Assembly (NCBI RefSeq): GCF_002916655.1
Contig: NZ_PPSM01000014.1
Coordinates: 310,001 to 374,000, forward strand
Reading direction: 5' to 3'
DNA from: Novosphingobium sp. HII-3
GTDB lineage: Bacteria > Pseudomonadota > Alphaproteobacteria > Sphingomonadales > Sphingomonadaceae
Length of the DNA stretch: 64,000 nt
The position numbers and the translations under genes were made by a program. The notes beneath the pieces were generated by a model that was not told where the DNA came from, did not search any database, and worked only from the letters and a program-made list of their open reading frames with translations. The stretch's first letter is position 1. Each line of letters starts with the position of its first letter. This document shows, piece by piece, positions 16,232 through 23,895 of the stretch.

Positions 16232-18430
16232 ATGGCCAACAATTCCGGCCGCAGCCGCGCGCCCCGCGGCTCATCGTCCAAGACCCCCAGCAAGCCCCTC
16301 TGGCGCCGCGTGGTACGCGGCGTCATCGTCTGGGGCGGCTCGCTGGCGCTGTTGGGCGCCATCTTCCTGGCAACGGCCGTATTCTTCACGATGCGCGAGT
16401 TGCCGGACTACGGCGCGCTGAAGAGCAGCCAGAACGGCCAGATGATCGTGGTCCGCGCGCGCGACGGACGTGAACTCGTCTCGCTGGGGCCAAGCTACGG
16501 CAAGTGGCTGCCTTACGACGAAATCCCCGTCATCATGCGCGATGCGATCGTCTCGGTCGAGGATCGGCGCTTCCGCAGCCATCCGGGCATCGACCCCGTT
16601 GGCCTCGCCCGCGCCGTCTACGTGTCCTTCTCAACGGACAGCCGCGCCAAGGCAACCTCCACGCTGACGCAGCAGCTGGCGCGCAACATCTTCCTCACCA
16701 ACACGCGGTCGTGGACCCGCAAGGCGCGCGAGATGGTGCTGGCCCTGGCGCTGGAGCGCAAGTTCACCAAGGACCAGATCCTCGAACTGTACCTCAACAA
16801 GGTCTATTTCGGCGGCGGCGCCTACGGCATCGACGCCGCGAGCCGCAAGTTCTTCGGCCACCCCGCGACTGAGCTTTCGACGGCGGAGTCCGCCATCATC
16901 GCGGGTCTCGTGAAGGCGCCTTCCAACTATTCGCCCACGGCGGACATCGACGCCGCCAAGGGGCGTGGCCGTGTCGTGCTCAAGCTGATGGCCCGCGAAG
17001 GCGTGATCAGCAGCAGCGAGGCCGAATCGATCGACTTCTCCGATGTCGCGATCGTGCGCGAGAAGGGCCAGAACTCGGTCCGCTACTTCACGGACTGGGC
17101 GCTGCCGCAGCTCGACCTGCTGCTGCCCGAGAACAACGAGCCGATCGAGGTCTGGACGACGCTGGACCCTGCCATGCAGGACGCGGCGACCAAGGCCGTT
17201 GCCCGCAACGTGCCCGGCGGCGCTCAGGGCGCGCTCGTCAGCCTTGACCGCGACGGCGCGGTCCTGGCGATGGTGGGCGGCACCGATTACGTGAACTCGA
17301 ACTACAACCGCGCCACCAGCGCGCTGCGCCAGCCCGGATCCGCGTGGAAGCTGTTCGTCTACCTCGCCGCGCTGGAAGCCGGGTACACGCCCGAGGATCG
17401 CGTCGTTGACGAGCCGGTGACGATCCAGGGCTGGAGCCCGCAGAACGACGGCCGCAACTTTGCAGGCGCGATCGACGTGCGCACCGCCTTCGCTTATTCC
17501 AAGAACACGGTTGCGGCGCAGCTGGGCAACGAAGTGGGCTTCGGCACCGTGGCCAGCATGGCGCGCCGCTTCGGCATCACGACCGCTATCAACACCAAAC
17601 CCGCCATGGTGCTGGGCACGTCGGAAGTGCGTGTGATCGACATGACCCGCGCTTTCGCCGCCGTTTCGGCCGGCGGCACGTCGGTCGAGCCCTATGGCAT
17701 CGTGAAGGTGACCACCACCGCCGGAGAGCTGCTTTATGAACACAAGTCCGTGCGCGGGCAGGTGCTCGTGCCGCACTACGTCGCTGCCGGCATCACTGAC
17801 CTGCTGCAGACGGCCGTCGCCACCGGCACCGGCCGCGCCGCGCAGATCGGCCGCCCGGTCGCGGGCAAGACCGGCACCACCAGCTCCAACAAGGACGGCT
17901 GGTTCCTGGGCTTCTCCAGCGGGGTGACCACCGGGGTGTGGATGGGCCGCGACGACGCCAAGCGGGTCGGCGGCCTCTCGGGCGGTCATGCCCCGGCCCG
18001 CGCCTTCGCGGATTTCATGAAGGTCGCGGTCGCCAAGCGCCCCGTCGAACAGTTCGACACCCAGCTCAAGCTTCCCGAATGGCAGTTGGAGCCGGATGAC
18101 GAGGCGATGCAGGGCAGTCCCGAGGATTACTACTACACCGACGAGAACGGCAATCTGGTCCGTCCCGACGGCGGCGGCCCCGATCAGGTCCCCTTCGGTG
18201 ACGAGTTCGGGCCTGACGGGCCGGTACCGCCGGACTACGGGCCCCAAGGCCCACCGCCCGCTGCCGGCAGCGAGCTGCTGGACCGTGCGACCGGTCGGGG
18301 AAGCGAGGATACGGGATTGCGTCCGGGGCAGGGCGCGGGCCCCTATCCGCCGGGACGACCGCCGCAGCCGCGCATAGTGCCGGTCCCGCGGCCCACGCCG
18401 ACGCCCACACGCATTCCGGTCATACCATAA
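16232..18430 (+). CDS. mrcA: Penicillin-binding protein 1A, bifunctional transglycosylase/transpeptidase
   Basis: This class A PBP polymerises glycan strands and cross-links peptides in the periplasm. The 732-residue product has a basic cytoplasmic start, one membrane anchor (about 31-53), a GT51 domain with catalytic Glu109 in VEDRRFRSHPG and a second motif TLTQQLARN, and a transpeptidase domain. In the latter the SxxK nucleophile is Ser370/Lys373 (GSAWK), the second motif is SKN (423-425) and KTGTT starts at 546. About 130 C-terminal residues are a low-complexity Pro/Gly/acidic tail. It is somewhat shorter than E. coli PBP1A (850) and lacks its inserted OB-like domain, closer to PBP1C/2-sized relatives in sphingomonads. 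Confidence 0.94.
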   Translation: MANNSGRSRAPRGSSSKTPSKPLWRRVVRGVIVWGGSLALLGAIFLATAVFFTMRELPDYGALKSSQNGQMIVVRARDGRELVSLGPSYGKWLPYDEIPVIMRDAIVSVEDRRFRSHPGIDPVGLARAVYVSFSTDSRAKATSTLTQQLARNIFLTNTRSWTRKAREMVLALALERKFTKDQILELYLNKVYFGGGAYGIDAASRKFFGHPATELSTAESAIIAGLVKAPSNYSPTADIDAAKGRGRVVLKLMAREGVISSSEAESIDFSDVAIVREKGQNSVRYFTDWALPQLDLLLPENNEPIEVWTTLDPAMQDAATKAVARNVPGGAQGALVSLDRDGAVLAMVGGTDYVNSNYNRATSALRQPGSAWKLFVYLAALEAGYTPEDRVVDEPVTIQGWSPQNDGRNFAGAIDVRTAFAYSKNTVAAQLGNEVGFGTVASMARRFGITTAINTKPAMVLGTSEVRVIDMTRAFAAVSAGGTSVEPYGIVKVTTTAGELLYEHKSVRGQVLVPHYVAAGITDLLQTAVATGTGRAAQIGRPVAGKTGTTSSNKDGWFLGFSSGVTTGVWMGRDDAKRVGGLSGGHAPARAFADFMKVAVAKRPVEQFDTQLKLPEWQLEPDDEAMQGSPEDYYYTDENGNLVRPDGGGPDQVPFGDEFGPDGPVPPDYGPQGPPPAAGSELLDRATGRGSEDTGLRPGQGAGPYPPGRPPQPRIVPVPRPTPTPTRIPVIP

Positions 18431-18845
18431 CGCCCCCGTCCCAGGGAGGGAGGAGGGCGCAGTTTATCGCCCGCTGGCGAGTGCGGGGTAACGCCGGAAG
18501 GAGGACCGCGCAGGACCGGAGAACATCGGGTCGGCGTCGGGGCGTCCCTGCTGGAACGCGAGGAGGGAGACCTTCGCGTGCGAACGACCGGGGAGAGTCA
18601 GCACAGCCCGGTTCGGCCCTGGAACGGAGCGGCCCGGACCGGCGGCGCGGGCTCGCAGGACGCGAGTGCCGGTCCTCCCCGTGGGAAGCCGCCGCCTCGC
18701 AGGCGACGCGCCGATTGCACGGGGTTTGGTGGGAGAAGACGGCAAGGCGCCTTTCCTGTGAACCGCTCCGGGAGGACGCTGTGGGCGTGGACCACGGCTT
18801 GTACGCTCGCGTGCTGCCCACGACGCCGACCCGAAACACCGTCTC

Positions 18846-18861
18846 ACCTGCGGCCGCAGGT
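18846..18861. repeat. 16-bp perfect palindrome
   Basis: ACCTGCGGCCGCAGGT reads the same on both strands. It lies just downstream of the leftward promoter-like element at 18878-18906, so it would be near the 5' end of any transcript made from it. Confidence 0.6.
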
Positions 18862-18877
18862 AAGAAGGATGGCAGCA

Positions 18878-18906
18878 TGACTAACCTAAATGGTTATAAC
18901 TGTCAA
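18878..18906 (-). promoter_or_regulatory. Promoter-like element facing leftward
   Basis: On the minus strand, TTGACA (18906-18901), exactly 17 bases, then TAGTCA (18883-18878). The -35 is perfect; the -10 is weak. The surrounding 30 bases are AT-rich within a very GC-rich region. There is no recognised gene downstream. Confidence 0.35.
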
Positions 18907-18941
18907 GCTGGAGGGTTCGGGCGGCGAGCGCGCGAAACGAA

Positions 18942-18971
18942 GACGCCCGCCGGATTGCTCCGGCGGGCGTC
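18942..18971 (-). terminator. Terminator of the hflK-hflC-degP block
   Basis: A perfect 13-bp stem GACGCCCGCCGGA/TCCGGCGGGCGTC with a four-base loop lies 23 bases past the degP stop. On the minus strand it is followed by TTCGTTTCG, a partial T tract. Confidence 0.7.
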
Positions 18972-18993
18972 GTCACACGCGGCTTTCTGCGTA

Positions 18994-20526
18994 TCAGCGA
19001 AGGCGCAGGGGAACGAAAGTCGCCTGCTGCCCGCGCGGCTGCACACGGACGAGGAGAGCCGTGCGCCCCTCGGCCTTGGCGGCACCGATGGCGGCCGCCA
19101 GTTCGGCCTGCGTCGTCACGGGGCGGCCGCCCGCCTGAAGGATGATGAAGCCGCGCTGCAGGCCCTTCTGGCCCGCATCGGAGTTCGGATCCACCGCCAC
19201 GATGACCACGCCCCTGGTGCCCTCCGCCGCGCCGAGCTGGCGGGCGATCTGCGGCGTCAGTGGGGTGACGGTGAGGCCAAGCGACTTCTCGACGACGCCG
19301 TTCTCCTGCTGCTGCGGCGGATTGTTGAAGGCATCGCCGTCCTGCTCCGGGTTGGTGTCGAATGAGGGCGACAGGTCCTCTTCGCTCGGGCGCTTCGCCA
19401 CCGTGGCCGACAGGGTCTGGCGCTTGCCGTTGCGGATCACCTCGACCGGGATGCGGGCGCCCGGCGCGATGTTGGCGACGATGTAGGACAGCGTCTGGTC
19501 GCGGGTCACTTCCTTGTTGTCGACCTTCACCACCACGTCGCCGGCCTTCAGGCCCGCGCGCGCGGCCGGACCGTCCGGCTCGACCAGCTGGATGAACTCG
19601 CCCTTGTTGTGCTCGATCCCCAGCGAATCGGCGATGTCCTCAGTCACCGGCTGGATGCGCACACCCAGATAGCCGCGCTCGATCGCCTCGCCCCTGATGA
19701 GCTTCTGGACCAGCGGTGCCGCAGTCTCCGCCGGGATGGCGAAGCCGATGCCCACGCTGCCGCCGGTAGGCGAGAAGATGGCGTTGTTGATGCCGATGAC
19801 CTGGCCGTTCATGTCGAACATCGGACCGCCCGAGTTGCCCCGGTTGATCGCGGCGTCCGTCTGGAGATAGCGGTCGTAGGCGCCGCCGCTCTGCGTGCTG
19901 CGGTAGACCGACGAGATGATACCCGATGTCACCGTGCCGCCAAGGCCGAAGGGATTGCCGATGGCGATCACCCAGTCGCCGACACGCGCCTTGCGGCTGT
20001 CACCGAACTTCACGAAGGGCAGGCTCTTGCCCGCATCGATCTTGAGCACGGCAAGGTCCGAAGCCGCATCCTTGCCGACCAGCTTGGCGGGGTATTCGGT
20101 GCCGTCGGGCATGGTGACGGTGATCGATTCCACCTGTCCCTTGCCTTCGGCCGTGATGACGTGGTTGTTCGTGACCACGTAGCCGTCCGCCGAGACGATG
20201 AAGCCCGAACCCAGCGACTGGGCTTCGCGGGTCTGCGGGGTGCCGCCGCCGCGACCGCCGAACAGGCCCTCAAACGGCGTACCCGCGAAGGGATTGGCGC
20301 CGCCCTGGACCTGCACCTTCTGCCGCGTCGAGATGTTCACGACGGCCGGCTGAAGCTGCGCGGTGAGATCGGCGAAGCTCGCCGGGGCGCCGGCGCGCGG
20401 CACCATCCGCGAAATTTCGCTGCCCTCGTTCTGGGCCACCTGCGCCCCGGCTGGGTAGCCTGTGACGAGCGATGCGGTCGCTCCTCCGATGAGGAGCGCT
20501 GTGGTCAGTCCATAAGCGTATCGCAC
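18994..20526 (-). CDS. degP: Do-family periplasmic serine protease (DegP/MucD-like)
   Basis: DegP-type proteins degrade and hold misfolded periplasmic proteins. The product has an N-terminal hydrophobic signal, the chymotrypsin-like triad His122 (VTNNHVI), Asp157 (ASDLAVLKID) and Ser232 (GNSGGP), and two PDZ domains (about 260-350 and 410-500) with carboxylate-binding segments GYLGVRI and the C-terminal TRGVVIV. I place the start at GTG 20526 (VRYAYG), because an AAAGGA site precedes it and related sphingomonad proteins begin MRYAYG; ATGs at 20553 and 20565 are alternatives giving up to 523 residues. It follows hflC by about 150 bases on the same strand; the quality-control functions fit together. 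Confidence 0.94.
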   Translation of the reverse strand: MRYAYGLTTALLIGGATASLVTGYPAGAQVAQNEGSEISRMVPRAGAPASFADLTAQLQPAVVNISTRQKVQVQGGANPFAGTPFEGLFGGRGGGTPQTREAQSLGSGFIVSADGYVVTNNHVITAEGKGQVESITVTMPDGTEYPAKLVGKDAASDLAVLKIDAGKSLPFVKFGDSRKARVGDWVIAIGNPFGLGGTVTSGIISSVYRSTQSGGAYDRYLQTDAAINRGNSGGPMFDMNGQVIGINNAIFSPTGGSVGIGFAIPAETAAPLVQKLIRGEAIERGYLGVRIQPVTEDIADSLGIEHNKGEFIQLVEPDGPAARAGLKAGDVVVKVDNKEVTRDQTLSYIVANIAPGARIPVEVIRNGKRQTLSATVAKRPSEEDLSPSFDTNPEQDGDAFNNPPQQQENGVVEKSLGLTVTPLTPQIARQLGAAEGTRGVVIVAVDPNSDAGQKGLQRGFIILQAGGRPVTTQAELAAAIGAAKAEGRTALLVRVQPRGQQATFVPLRLR

Positions 20527-20679
20527 GGGCTTCACGTCCTTTGATTCCTCCATCTCGGCGGTCATTCGACCGGCTTTGCCCTGATATCCGGTCCGATTGA
20601 CGACCGGGGAGCTTAACCGGGTTTGAATGGTGCCGGAAATCCACGTACTCGGGGTTGCCGCAGGAACGGCCGAAACCGC

Positions 20680-21519
20680 TCAGGGCTCCCTGAAATGATT
20701 CAGATAGGCGTTGTCAGGCGAGAGCAGGATCGTCTTGCCGCCCGCCTGGTCCTTGGCGAACGACACCGAGTAGCTCTGCATCGCGCGGTAGAAGTCGTAG
20801 AACTGCGCGTCCTTTCCGAAGCTGGCGGCGTAGATGCCCGCGGCCTGGGCTTCGGCCTCGGCGCGGATGATCTGGGCGTCGCGCTGGCCCTGGGCGGCGA
20901 TCGTCTTGGCCTCTTCCTGTCGGCCCGCTTCCATGCGGACGAAGGCGGCCGCGAGGGCACCTTCGGGAAGATCCGCGCGCTTGATGCGTACGTCCACGAC
21001 CTGCGCGCCATATTCGCGCGCCTCGGCGTCGAGCAGCTTGCGGATGTTCTCCATCGCCTGTCCGCGTTCGGCGGTGAGGAGCGACTGGAACGTGCGCTTG
21101 CCCAGTTCCTGCCGCACGACGGAGGAAAGGATCGGCTCAAGCTGCTGCGTCACGCGCTCGCTCGTACCGGCGCTGCGCACCATGCGCACCGGATCGACGA
21201 TGCGGTAGCGGGCGTAGGCGTCCACGTTCAGGCGCTGCTGGTCGGTGGAGAGCACCTGCTGCTGCTGCATGTCGACCGAGAGCAGCCGCTTGTCGATGCG
21301 GATGACCTGCTCGACCAGCGGGATGCGGAAGTGAACGCCCGCGCCCGTCTGGCCGAATGCGGCGTTGGCGATGAACGGGTTGTAGACGCGGACCGGACGA
21401 CCGGTCTGCACGATCACGGCCTGCTCGTCCTCGGGTACGACGATCGTGCTGAGCATGGCGGCAACGACCGCGATGCCGCCCACGATCCATGCGGTCTTGT
21501 GGCGCTGGAAAAGGCTCAT
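20680..21519 (-). CDS. hflC: HflC, regulator of FtsH protease (SPFH domain)
   Basis: HflC forms with HflK a large membrane complex that surrounds FtsH and modulates proteolysis of membrane proteins. The 279-residue chain has one N-terminal membrane helix (about 9-27), then an SPFH/band-7 domain starting VVPEDEQAVIVQTGRP, and a coiled-coil rich in Ala/Glu/Arg (about 180-245). The start ATG at 21519 overlaps the hflK stop by four bases (ATGA), so the two are coupled. It ends in NHFREP, a short tail typical of the family. Confidence 0.96.
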   Translation of the reverse strand: MSLFQRHKTAWIVGGIAVVAAMLSTIVVPEDEQAVIVQTGRPVRVYNPFIANAAFGQTGAGVHFRIPLVEQVIRIDKRLLSVDMQQQQVLSTDQQRLNVDAYARYRIVDPVRMVRSAGTSERVTQQLEPILSSVVRQELGKRTFQSLLTAERGQAMENIRKLLDAEAREYGAQVVDVRIKRADLPEGALAAAFVRMEAGRQEEAKTIAAQGQRDAQIIRAEAEAQAAGIYAASFGKDAQFYDFYRAMQSYSVSFAKDQAGGKTILLSPDNAYLNHFREP

Positions 21520-22667
21520 CACTGGCCTCCCGCATCAGTCGGCGCGCTGACCGCGGGATCGGGCACGGGAACCGCGCGGCGCTTCATCTCGGGCAGGGGC
21601 AGGACAGTGGTCGCGCCCTTTTCGGCGACGACCGTGTCGTTGTCGCGCAGGACGCGCTCCATCGTCTCGTAGTACATGCGGCGCTTGGTCACCTCTGGGG
21701 CGAGCTTGTATTCTTCATAGACCTTGTCGAAGGCGCTGGCGTCGCCCTGTGCGCGGGCGATCACCTGCTGGGCCCAGGCACGGGCTTCCGAACGGTCGCG
21801 CTCGGCTTCCTGCTGGGCGACGTTGACGTTGTCGAACGCGGCCTTGGTCTTGGATGGCGGGTCGGCCTTCTTGATCTCGACGCCCTGGATTGAAATGCCC
21901 GACTGGTAGAAGTCGAGGATGCGCTGCATGCGTTCGCGCACGTCCTGCTCGACCTGTGCGCGGCCGGCACCCGAAAGCGCCTGGCCCAGCGTGACCTGCG
22001 CGATCGAGGCGCGCATCGCGGCTTCGGCCACTTCGCGCACCGTTTCGCGCGGATCGGCAAGGCGGAAGGTGTAGTTCTTCAGGTCCTTTACGTTCCAGCG
22101 CACGAGATAGCTGAGATCGACCAGGCTCTTGTCGCTGGTGAGCATGAGCTTTTCGTTCTCGTTGTCGGGGATCATGTCCACCGTGAACGAGCGCACGTCG
22201 ACGACGCGAACCTGCTGGATCGGCCAGGGCAGGGTGAGGCTGACGCCCGAATCGATCGTGTGCGAATACTGGCCGAGCGTGGTGACGACGCCCTGCTCCT
22301 TGGGGCCGAGCATGTGCAGGCTCGACATACCGATCAGCACCACCGCCGCAGCACCGATGGCGAGCGGCAGCCAGGACTTGCCGTCCGGACGGCGCGGAAG
22401 GTTGGGGAAACCGCCGGAGGGACCACGCGGGCCGCCGCCGCCGCCGGGGCGACGCTGCTCACGGCTGCGGAAGATGTCCTCTATGCTGGCCGAGCGGCGG
22501 GGCGGAGTGCCGTCGCCGCTGGGGAGCCAAGGGTTGCGGGGGCCCTTGCGCTCCGGCGCTTCGCCCTTCGGCTCTTCCGCCGGACCACCTGCGGGCGTGG
22601 CATCGCCTCCGGCCCCGTCATCACCGCCGTCATTGCCGCCGCCCCAGGGGCTGTTACGACCTGCCAT
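21519..22667 (-). CDS. hflK: HflK, regulator of FtsH protease (SPFH domain)
   Basis: Partner of HflC. The 382-residue form from ATG 22667 starts MAGRNSPWGGGNDGG and has a long Gly/Pro/Asp-rich cytoplasmic segment of about 110 residues, the membrane helix LAIGAAAVVLIGMSSLHML, then the SPFH domain (EQGVVTTLGQYSHTIDSG, DLSYLVRWNVKD) and a coiled-coil helix rich in Glu/Arg. AGGGA lies 8 bases upstream of this ATG. An in-frame ATG at 22733 would add 22 residues and remains possible; still longer readings run into the divergent mrp gene and are unlikely. Confidence 0.94.
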   Translation of the reverse strand: MAGRNSPWGGGNDGGDDGAGGDATPAGGPAEEPKGEAPERKGPRNPWLPSGDGTPPRRSASIEDIFRSREQRRPGGGGGPRGPSGGFPNLPRRPDGKSWLPLAIGAAAVVLIGMSSLHMLGPKEQGVVTTLGQYSHTIDSGVSLTLPWPIQQVRVVDVRSFTVDMIPDNENEKLMLTSDKSLVDLSYLVRWNVKDLKNYTFRLADPRETVREVAEAAMRASIAQVTLGQALSGAGRAQVEQDVRERMQRILDFYQSGISIQGVEIKKADPPSKTKAAFDNVNVAQQEAERDRSEARAWAQQVIARAQGDASAFDKVYEEYKLAPEVTKRRMYYETMERVLRDNDTVVAEKGATTVLPLPEMKRRAVPVPDPAVSAPTDAGGQ

Positions 22668-22890
22668 AGCGGAAATCCCTGATCCGTCCCCCGGCACGCC
22701 GCCGGGCGTGTCTGCACCACCGATAGCTTTCATGGGGCTATCTATAGGAACCCCTCGGCCAAATAACAGTGCCTCTCTTGCCCTTTTTGCCCTGCTACTC
22801 CACCTGAGCGGCATCGGCCGGGGCACCGGCAGCGAAAGGCGGTGCGCCGGAAACAGACCGACGCGCCCCGGCAATCTGGCGGAGACAAGT

Positions 22891-23895
22891 GTGAGTGGCG
22901 TTGCGCAAGGGGGCAGGGACGACAGCGAGATCAAGGCGTTGTTGCCGGAAGATGCGGCCGTCCGCCTGCAATCGCTGCAGCTGGCACAAGGCCGCGCAAC
23001 GCTTGTTCTCGATGCAGGCGGCCTTGATGCCGCCGCGCGCGCCCAGCTTGAGCGTACGGTCCGCCTGGCCCTTGCCGGGGCGGTCGAAGAGGTGCGGATC
23101 GCGATGACGGCGGACAAGGCCGCTGCTGCCGCTCCGGTGCCCACGGGGCCGCGCATCCTTGCGGTCGGGTCGGGCAAGGGCGGCGTCGGCAAGTCCACCC
23201 TCTCGGCAAACCTGGCGGTGGCGCTGGCCCGCATGGGACGGCGCGTCGGGCTGGTGGACGCGGACATCTATGGACCCTCGCAGGCACGCCTCCTCGGCAC
23301 CGAGGGGCAACGTGCCACGGCTCATGACGGGAAGCTTGTGCCAGTCGAAAGCGCCTGGGGCGTGCCCGCACTCTCGATGGCGCACCTCTCGGCCGCGGGG
23401 CAGGCGATTGCGTGGCGCGGCCCGAAGATCTCCGGCGCTCTCCTGCAGCTCGTCGACGCGCACTGGGATGGCGCCGAGGTGCTCGTGATCGACCTGCCGC
23501 CCGGCACCGGCGACGTGCAGCTCACCATGCTGCAGCGCTGCAAGCCCGCAGGCGCGGTGATCGTCTCGACACCACAGGACCTCGCCCTGATCGACGCCGC
23601 CCGCGCGGTGGAGCTGTTCGCCAAGGGCGGGGTGCCGGTGCTTGGCGTGGTGGAGAACATGGCGGGTTACGCCTGTCCTCATTGCGGGGAGACAAGCGAT
23701 CCCTTCGGCTGCGGCGGCGCGGAGAGCGCGGCGGCGGACATGGGCGTCCCCTTCCTTGGCCGCATACCGCTCGACATCGCCATCCGCCGCGAAGGAGACG
23801 CCGGCACCCCAACCGCAGCCGGCATCGGCCCCCAGGCCGACGCCTTCGCCGCACTGGCCCGGCAGGTGGCCGCCTGGCTGGACGAGACCGCCTGA
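22891..23895 (+). CDS. apbC: Mrp/ApbC-family iron-sulfur cluster carrier ATPase
   Basis: ApbC-type proteins hold a bridging 4Fe-4S cluster and hand it to apo-enzymes. The 334-residue product begins with a short DUF59-like segment (about 8-75). It then has the deviant Walker A GSGKGGVGKST (93-103), VDADIYGPSQ, the VIDLPPGTGDVQLT segment and the cluster-binding Cys pair C262/C265 (ACPHCG). I chose GTG 22891 since GGAG lies 6 bases upstream and the frame before it is unlike the family. The stop overlaps the next ATG by one base (TGATG), so it is coupled to the molybdenum enzyme gene that follows. Confidence 0.95.
   Translation: MSGVAQGGRDDSEIKALLPEDAAVRLQSLQLAQGRATLVLDAGGLDAAARAQLERTVRLALAGAVEEVRIAMTADKAAAAAPVPTGPRILAVGSGKGGVGKSTLSANLAVALARMGRRVGLVDADIYGPSQARLLGTEGQRATAHDGKLVPVESAWGVPALSMAHLSAAGQAIAWRGPKISGALLQLVDAHWDGAEVLVIDLPPGTGDVQLTMLQRCKPAGAVIVSTPQDLALIDAARAVELFAKGGVPVLGVVENMAGYACPHCGETSDPFGCGGAESAAADMGVPFLGRIPLDIAIRREGDAGTPTAAGIGPQADAFAALARQVAAWLDETA

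Larger units (their letters stand above)
18431..18941. other. About 510 bases without a convincing gene
   Basis: Very GC-rich. Frames are open on both strands, but their translations are Arg/Pro/Ala-rich, lack any recognisable domain and have no ribosome-binding site, as expected from base composition. I compared it by eye with RNase P RNA, tmRNA and SRP RNA cores and saw none. It contains a 16-bp perfect palindrome (18846-18861), a promoter-like element facing leftward (18878-18906), and a GGGCG/CGCCC hairpin near 18455-18472 that could end a leftward transcript of about 400 bases. Confidence 0.5.

Noticed and set aside
18481-18780. RNase P RNA or tmRNA in the mrcA-degP gap
   Set aside because: I looked on both strands for GAGGAAAGTCCGG and for an ANDN-type tag frame and found neither.
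18420-18878. 152-codon minus-strand frame in the mrcA-degP gap
   Set aside because: Arg/Pro-rich without domain; its ATG lies inside the putative -10 and has no ribosome-binding site. The interval is reported as an open question instead.
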